This document shows positions 31,998 to 36,409 of a DNA stretch of 36,409 bases, one piece after another. A model generated the notes under the pieces. It saw nothing but the letters and a program-made list of their open reading frames with translations, made no database searches and had not been told where the DNA came from. Each line of letters opens with the position of its first letter. Position 1 is the first letter of the stretch. The translations under genes were made by a program, and so were the position numbers. The DNA lies in contig NZ_CAMLJP010000064.1 in assembly GCF_946480385.1 (NCBI RefSeq), positions 1 to 36,409 on the forward strand. The letters run 5' to 3'. The stretch is from an uncultured Azospirillum sp. GTDB lineage: Bacteria > Pseudomonadota > Alphaproteobacteria > Azospirillales > Azospirillaceae.

Positions 31998-33356
31998 ATG
32001 GCGATGACCGGTGTCCCGTGCGATTGCGACGTTCTGGTGGTGGGTGGCGGGAACGCCGCGCTCTGCGCCGCCATTGCCGCCCGCCGCGCCGGTGCGGCGG
32101 TCCTGCTGCTGGAGGCGGCGCCCAAGGCGCTGCGCGGTGGGAATGCCCGCCATTCCCGCAACATGCGCGTCATGCATGATGAACCGACCCCGTGGGTGCG
32201 GGGACGCTATCCGGCCGACGACTATCAGACCGACCTGCGGCGCGTGGCCGATACGGCCGATCATGGGGTGGCGCGGCTGTTCGTCGACGCCAGCGCCGAC
32301 ATCGTCGATTGGCTGGCCGGCAACGGCGTGCGGTTCCAAAGCTGTGCCGACGAGGTCCTGCCCTATTCGCGCAAGACCGCCTTCTTCCTCGGCGGCGGCA
32401 AGGCGCTGGTCAATGCGCTCTATGCCACCGCAGAAGGGCTGGGCGTCGCCATCCGGTACAACAGCGACGTGCGGGCGCTGCATCTGCGCGACGGGCGGCC
32501 GGCCGTCACCGTGGGGGATGCGGTGGTCACGGCGCGGGCGCTCGTCGTCGCTTCCGGCGGGTTCCAGGCCGATCACGGCTGGCTGCGGCGGGAGTGGGGC
32601 GGGGCTGCCAACCGGTTCGTGATCCGCGGCACCCCGCATGCGACCGGCATTCCGCTGAAGGCGCTGCTGGCGGAGGGGGCGGAGCCGGTGGGGGCGGCGG
32701 ACCACTGCCATATGGTCGCGGTGGATGGCCGGGCGCCGACCTTCGACGGCGGCATCGTCACCCGGTTGGACGGCATTGCCCACGGCATCGTCGTGGACCG
32801 CGACGGCCGCCGTTTCGCCGACGAAGGCGCGGTGGTCGGGCCGTCGCGCTACACGGCCTGGGGCGAGCTGGTGGCCCGGTGCCCCGGCGCCGTCGCGTTC
32901 TCGGTCTTCGACGCGGCCATCGAGACGCGGTTCCGGCCTTCCATCTTCCCGGCGATCCGGGCGGACGGCATCGGCGAACTGGCGCTGGCGCTGGGGATTT
33001 CTCCGCCGGCCTTGGAGGCCACGGTGGCTGCCTTCAACGCGGCGATCATTGAGGGAGGCGGCACGGCGGGCGTCGATCCGCCGAAGTCGCGGCTTGCCGA
33101 ACCCATCATGGTCCCGCCCTTCGGCGCCTATCCGGTGCGGGCGGGCGTCACCTCCACCTGCCTGGGGGTGCGGGTCGATGACCGCGCGCGGGTGCTGCGG
33201 CGGGACGGGACCGGCTTGGCGGGGGTCTATGCCGCCGGGGTCGTCATGGCGCCCAACATCCTCGGCTGCGGCTATCTGGCAGGGAGCGCCATGACGGTCG
33301 GCGCCGTGTTCGGCCGCATCGCCGGACGGGAGGCCGCAGCCCATGCCCGGCGCTGA
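31998..33356 (+). CDS. tcuA: TcuA, FAD-dependent tricarballylate dehydrogenase
   Basis: The 452-residue protein is a flavoprotein of the succinate-dehydrogenase/fumarate-reductase family. It opens with the FAD-binding VLVVGGGNAALCAAIAARRA (about 13-32) and TcuA-specific GGNARHSRNMRVMHD. It ends with a second FAD segment (GVYAAGVVMAPNILGCGYLAGS). TcuA oxidises tricarballylate to cis-aconitate. Start 31998 (or 32004) matches the usual TcuA N-terminus. A GTG at 31923 with GGGAGG 3 bases upstream would add 25 residues. Its end overlaps tcuB by 14 bp. Confidence 0.93.
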   Translation: MAMTGVPCDCDVLVVGGGNAALCAAIAARRAGAAVLLLEAAPKALRGGNARHSRNMRVMHDEPTPWVRGRYPADDYQTDLRRVADTADHGVARLFVDASADIVDWLAGNGVRFQSCADEVLPYSRKTAFFLGGGKALVNALYATAEGLGVAIRYNSDVRALHLRDGRPAVTVGDAVVTARALVVASGGFQADHGWLRREWGGAANRFVIRGTPHATGIPLKALLAEGAEPVGAADHCHMVAVDGRAPTFDGGIVTRLDGIAHGIVVDRDGRRFADEGAVVGPSRYTAWGELVARCPGAVAFSVFDAAIETRFRPSIFPAIRADGIGELALALGISPPALEATVAAFNAAIIEGGGTAGVDPPKSRLAEPIMVPPFGAYPVRAGVTSTCLGVRVDDRARVLRRDGTGLAGVYAAGVVMAPNILGCGYLAGSAMTVGAVFGRIAGREAAAHARR

Positions 33357-34491
33357 CGACGAGGCCCGGCAGATCGCGGCGGATGCGCGGCGGGCGCTGG
33401 ACATCTGCAACGCCTGCCAGTTCTGCGACGGCTATTGCGCGGTCTTCTCCGCGTTGAAATCGCGAAGGCTGGTCTCGGCGGCGGACCTGAATTTCCTGTC
33501 CAACCTCTGCCACAACTGCCGGTCCTGCTACCATGCCTGCCAGTACGCACCGCCGCACGCCTTCGACCTGAACCTGCCGAAAAGCCTCAGTCTGGTCCGG
33601 CAGCAGACCTACCGCGACCATGTCTGGCCACCGGTGTTGCGGGGGCGTCTGCCCGGTGCCGGGTGGTCCTTCGTCGCCGCCGTCACCCTAGGTTCGGTGG
33701 CGCTGGTGATGGTGCCGGCGGTCCTGAGCCTGCCGGCGGAGCTGCTGTTCGGGCGGCATGCCGGGCCGGGCGCCTTCTACCGGCTGGTGCCGTGGGGGGC
33801 CATCGCCGGGGTTGCCGGGGCGGTGACGCTGTGGTCGCTGATCGCCATCGGCTTCAGCGTGGCGTCCTTCTGGCGCGGCATGGGGCCGGCGCCGGCCGGG
33901 GCGGAACTGCTACCTGCTCTGCGCGACGCGCTTCGCGATGCGGCCAGCTTGCGCAATCTCGGCGGCGGCGGGGCCGGTTGCAACGATCGGGACGAGCGCT
34001 TCTCCCAGGCGCGGCGGCGGTTCCACCACGCGCTGTTCTATGGGGTGGCGCTTTGCTTCGCCGCCACCGGGGTGGCGACGGTCTACGACCATGGGCTGGG
34101 CTGGCAGGCGCCCTATCCGCTGCTGAGCCTGCCGGTTCTGCTCGGTGGCCTTGGGGGCGTTGGGATGGTGGTCGGCACCGTCGGGCTGGCGCTGTTGAAG
34201 CGGCGCGCCGATCCGGGACCGGTGGCGCGGAGCCTGAGCGGCGCCGACTGCGCGTTGCTGGCGCTGCTGTTCCTGGTGGCGGCCAGCGGTCTTGGGCTGC
34301 TCGCGATGCGCGGGACGGCGGCGATGGGACCGCTGCTGCTGGTCCATCTGGGCCTCGTCCTCGGCTGGTTCGCGACGCTGCCCTACAGCAAGTTCCTGCA
34401 CGCGCCCTTCCGTTTCGCCGCCCTGCTGCGGGCGGCGATGGAACGGCAGGGCAGGGTTCCGCAAGCCGGGCGCGGCCGGGACACGCCTTGA
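33343..34491 (+). CDS. tcuB: TcuB, iron-sulfur membrane protein that re-oxidises TcuA
   Basis: The 382-residue protein has an N-terminal double [4Fe-4S] ferredoxin domain: CNACQFCDGYC (Cys22, 25, 28, 32) and CHNCRSCYHAC (Cys56, 59, 62, 66). A membrane domain of about five to six helices with His residues (RRFHHALFYG, TVYDHGLGWQ) could bind heme. TcuB passes electrons from TcuA FADH2 to the quinone pool. It is cotranscribed with tcuA. No tcuC transporter or tcuR regulator follows. Confidence 0.93.
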   Translation: MPGADDEARQIAADARRALDICNACQFCDGYCAVFSALKSRRLVSAADLNFLSNLCHNCRSCYHACQYAPPHAFDLNLPKSLSLVRQQTYRDHVWPPVLRGRLPGAGWSFVAAVTLGSVALVMVPAVLSLPAELLFGRHAGPGAFYRLVPWGAIAGVAGAVTLWSLIAIGFSVASFWRGMGPAPAGAELLPALRDALRDAASLRNLGGGGAGCNDRDERFSQARRRFHHALFYGVALCFAATGVATVYDHGLGWQAPYPLLSLPVLLGGLGGVGMVVGTVGLALLKRRADPGPVARSLSGADCALLALLFLVAASGLGLLAMRGTAAMGPLLLVHLGLVLGWFATLPYSKFLHAPFRFAALLRAAMERQGRVPQAGRGRDTP

Positions 34492-34531
34492 GCGCCTTTG
34501 GCCGAATGGCCTTCGGGAAGTTCGGCGGGAT

Positions 34532-35233
34532 TCATCCGGCGGCCTGCCGATCCGGCATCAGGCTGGACAGGTGGGAGCCACGCGCTCGCAGAAATGCCGC
34601 GAGCAGCTGCGGATAGTCCGCCGTCACCGCCCCGCGGACGCTGGGGCGCGCGGCGAGCGCCTGTCGCCAGGCGCGGACCTTCGGCGTCGCGTCGAAGACG
34701 CCGAGCGGTGGCAGCATTCGTTCGAGCGTGTCGAAATAGCGGAACACCGGCCCGAAGGCCGCGTCCACCAGGCTGAACCGCGCCCCGGCGAAGTATGGTC
34801 CCCCGCCGAGCGCGCCTTCCAGCCATGCCATTTTTGCCGTGATGTCGGCGATCTTCGCCCGATAGCCCGCCTCGTCACCGGCGCCGTAGAGGCCGGCGAT
34901 CGCGTTCAGCATGGCGGATGCGAACTCGACCCAGGCGCGGTGCCGCGCCCGTTCGGCCGGGTCTTCGGGATGCAATCGGGGACCCGGCTGCGTCTCCTCG
35001 AGATATTCGCAGATGACGGCGCTTTCGAAGAGGACGGTATGGTCGTCGACGACCAGCAGCGGCACCTTGCCGAGCGGCGACATGGCCTTGAACCAGTCGG
35101 GCTTGTTCGCGAGGTCGACGACCTGCCGGTCGTAAGGGACGCCCTTTTCGGCCAGCGCGATGGCGGCGCGCTGCACATAGGGGCAAAGCTGGTGGCTGAT
35201 CAGCCGAAGGCCGACCTGGGGAAGGCTGGGCAT
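34532..35233 (-). CDS. Glutathione S-transferase family protein, omega-like
   Basis: The 233-residue protein has an N-terminal thioredoxin-like domain with CPYVQR (Cys17), the omega/GSTO catalytic pattern, and the cis-Pro segment GKVPLLVVDD, then FESAVICEYLEE. A helical domain follows. Omega-type enzymes reduce glutathionyl mixed bonds rather than conjugate. Start 35233 (second ATG) has AGAGG 9 bases upstream; the ATG at 35242 has none at usable distance. It converges with tcuB (40 bp between stops) and is divergent from the LysR gene, its probable regulator. Confidence 0.9.
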   Translation of the reverse strand: MPSLPQVGLRLISHQLCPYVQRAAIALAEKGVPYDRQVVDLANKPDWFKAMSPLGKVPLLVVDDHTVLFESAVICEYLEETQPGPRLHPEDPAERARHRAWVEFASAMLNAIAGLYGAGDEAGYRAKIADITAKMAWLEGALGGGPYFAGARFSLVDAAFGPVFRYFDTLERMLPPLGVFDATPKVRAWRQALAARPSVRGAVTADYPQLLAAFLRARGSHLSSLMPDRQAAG

Positions 35234-35362
35234 GGCGTTCATCCTCTTTTTCTTGTCGTGTGGTCAGTCCCGGCGCGGCGGAGGGCCCGGAACCGGCCGC
35301 TGCAACGGCGGCGGGGTGATGCCACGAGGATAAGACAGGCGGTGCCGCAAGTCGTTTTGCTT

Positions 35363-35394
35363 AATCGCAGTGTCCGTTTGCGATTTTACAAACG
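35363..35394. promoter_or_regulatory. Overlapping inverted repeats in the GST/LysR divergent region
   Basis: AATCGCA (35363-35369) and TGCGATT (35379-35385) are exact 7-bp inverted arms with 9 bp between. CGTTTG (35375-35380) and CAAACG (35389-35394) form a second perfect pair sharing the middle. They lie 21-52 bp before the LysR start codon. This is the expected location of a LysR autoregulatory and activation site. Confidence 0.55.
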
Positions 35395-35414
35395 CCGGTG
35401 CTATGCTGCCGGGC

Positions 35415-36353
35415 ATGGATGACTGGAACGATCACCGGATCGTGCTCGCTGTCGCACGGGCCGGCGGCCTGAAGGGCGCGGCCGGGATTCTGGGTGTCGA
35501 CCACTCCACCGTGTTCCGGCGCCTGACGGCGCTCGAAGGCCGGATCGGTCTGCCGCTTTTCGAGCGTGGGGCCGGTGGCGCCTATCTGCCGACCGAGGCG
35601 GGCGCACGGGTGGCGGCCGCCGCGGAGCGTATGGAGGACGAGGCGCTGGGTCTCGCGCGCGACTTGGCGGGGCTGGACCGCCGGCTCTCGGGCCGGCTGC
35701 GCGTCACCTGCTCGGAAACGCTCGCCTTCCGCCTGCTGACGCCCTGGGTCAGCCGGTTCCGCGCCCGGCATCCCGGCATCGTCGTCGAACTGGTCGTGGA
35801 CAGCCGGGTGCTGGACCTGTCGCGGCGCGAGGCGGACGTGGCGCTGCGCGTCGCCCGTCCGCGCGAGGACGAGTTGTGGGGGCGCAAGCTCGCCGACGTC
35901 GCCTGGGCGGCCTATGGTGCTTCTGAATATGTTGCCGCCGCGCCGCAGTTGACGGGGCCGGCGGACCTCGCCTCGCACCCGCTCATCGGCTGGGAGGAGG
36001 GGACGGCGGGCGTGAATGCGGCGCGCTGGCTGTCCGAGGTGGCGCCGGCGGCGGCGGTGGTCTACCGGACGGGCAGCCTGGTGAACCAGATGGTCGCGGC
36101 GCGGTCAGGCGTCGGCCTCGCGCTGCTGCCCTGCTATCTGGGCGATCCCGAACCCGGGCTGGTCCGGGCATCACCGGAACCGATCGCCGATCTGTCGCGC
36201 GAACTCTGGATCGTCACGCACCGGAACCTGCGGAACACGGCGCGCGTCCGCGCCTTCTTCGACGCGGTCGCCGAGGGCGTGCAGGCGGATCGGGCGCTGG
36301 TCGAAGGCCGGGCGGCCCCATCCGGGACAGCGGCCGGCCCAGCCCGCTCCTGA
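35415..36353 (+). CDS. LysR-family transcriptional regulator
   Basis: The 312-residue protein has an N-terminal winged helix-turn-helix (about 15-36, GGLKGAAGILGVDHSTVFRR) and a substrate-binding effector domain (about 87-290, RLRVTCSETLAFRLLTPWVS). The DNA-binding wording is typical of the CrgA/AaeR-like branch of LysR. The start at 35415 (MDDWNDH) matches family N-termini; ATGs at 35403 and further upstream lie over the operator. It is divergent from the glutathione S-transferase gene and probably controls it. Confidence 0.9.
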   Translation: MDDWNDHRIVLAVARAGGLKGAAGILGVDHSTVFRRLTALEGRIGLPLFERGAGGAYLPTEAGARVAAAAERMEDEALGLARDLAGLDRRLSGRLRVTCSETLAFRLLTPWVSRFRARHPGIVVELVVDSRVLDLSRREADVALRVARPREDELWGRKLADVAWAAYGASEYVAAAPQLTGPADLASHPLIGWEEGTAGVNAARWLSEVAPAAAVVYRTGSLVNQMVAARSGVGLALLPCYLGDPEPGLVRASPEPIADLSRELWIVTHRNLRNTARVRAFFDAVAEGVQADRALVEGRAAPSGTAAGPARS

Positions 36354-36409
36354 CCTGGAAAACGATGCGGGTTGCGGGCGGCGGCCGGCAAGCCCCGGTG
36401 GTCGGGGTG

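Noticed and set aside
34500..34530. CCGAA/TTCGG hairpin between tcuB and the GST gene as a bidirectional terminator
   Set aside because: A short stem without a T-tract. It was not strong enough to annotate.

Overview
The window is GC-rich DNA with dense, overlapping operons. It carries an alternative complex III, an ebo cluster, an ECF sigma factor with EcfG-like traits and a DUF421 gene. Together these suggest an alphaproteobacterium of the Rhodospirillales, with an Azospirillum-like organism as the best guess. That assignment is inference from gene content; no rRNA or other marker gene is present.

Region 1 (1-12373, all minus strand) is a respiratory operon. In transcription order it encodes a Tat-exported transglutaminase-like protein, then ActA (pentaheme cytochrome), ActB (molybdopterin-oxidoreductase-like plus Fe-S module), ActC (NrfD-like quinol subunit), ActD, ActE (lipoprotein monoheme cytochrome), ActF (second NrfD-like subunit), a one-helix protein of unknown function, a SCO1/SenC copper chaperone, a caa3-type oxidase subunit II with a fused cytochrome c domain, and oxidase subunit I of the A2 type. 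Most junctions are ATGA-type overlaps. The module would carry electrons from quinol through alternative complex III directly to oxygen. The 5' part of a moaD-like gene follows at the left edge.

Region 2 (12374-20550) is a mixed block. A 359-bp divergent spacer with nested inverted repeats precedes selD. It is followed by a DUF421 membrane protein with an EcfG-like promoter, a small secreted Ser/Thr/Gly-rich protein with a strong terminator, a DegP/HtrA protease coupled to a DUF2254 membrane protein, an ECF sigma factor, an orphan TRAP-type binding protein, and a LuxR-type response regulator. Much of this looks like envelope and stress functions.

Region 3 (20558-25357) holds a 1163-residue SLC5-transporter/histidine kinase/receiver fusion convergent with the response regulator (a CrbS/CrbR or MxtR/ErdR-like pair), a DUF4396 membrane protein with a second EcfG-like promoter, and a small four-cysteine secreted protein.

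Region 4 (25375-31572, minus strand) is a complete six-gene ebo cluster in the order eboA-B-F-D-E-C. In cyanobacteria such clusters are linked to moving a precursor of the sunscreen scytonemin to the periplasm. The substrate here is unknown. The EboF-like protein lacks residues expected in an active alkaline-phosphatase-fold enzyme.

Region 5 (31573-36409) contains a 425-bp divergent spacer with two operator-like palindromes, tcuAB (tricarballylate oxidation) without its transporter, and a glutathione S-transferase gene divergent from a LysR regulator with overlapping inverted repeats between them.
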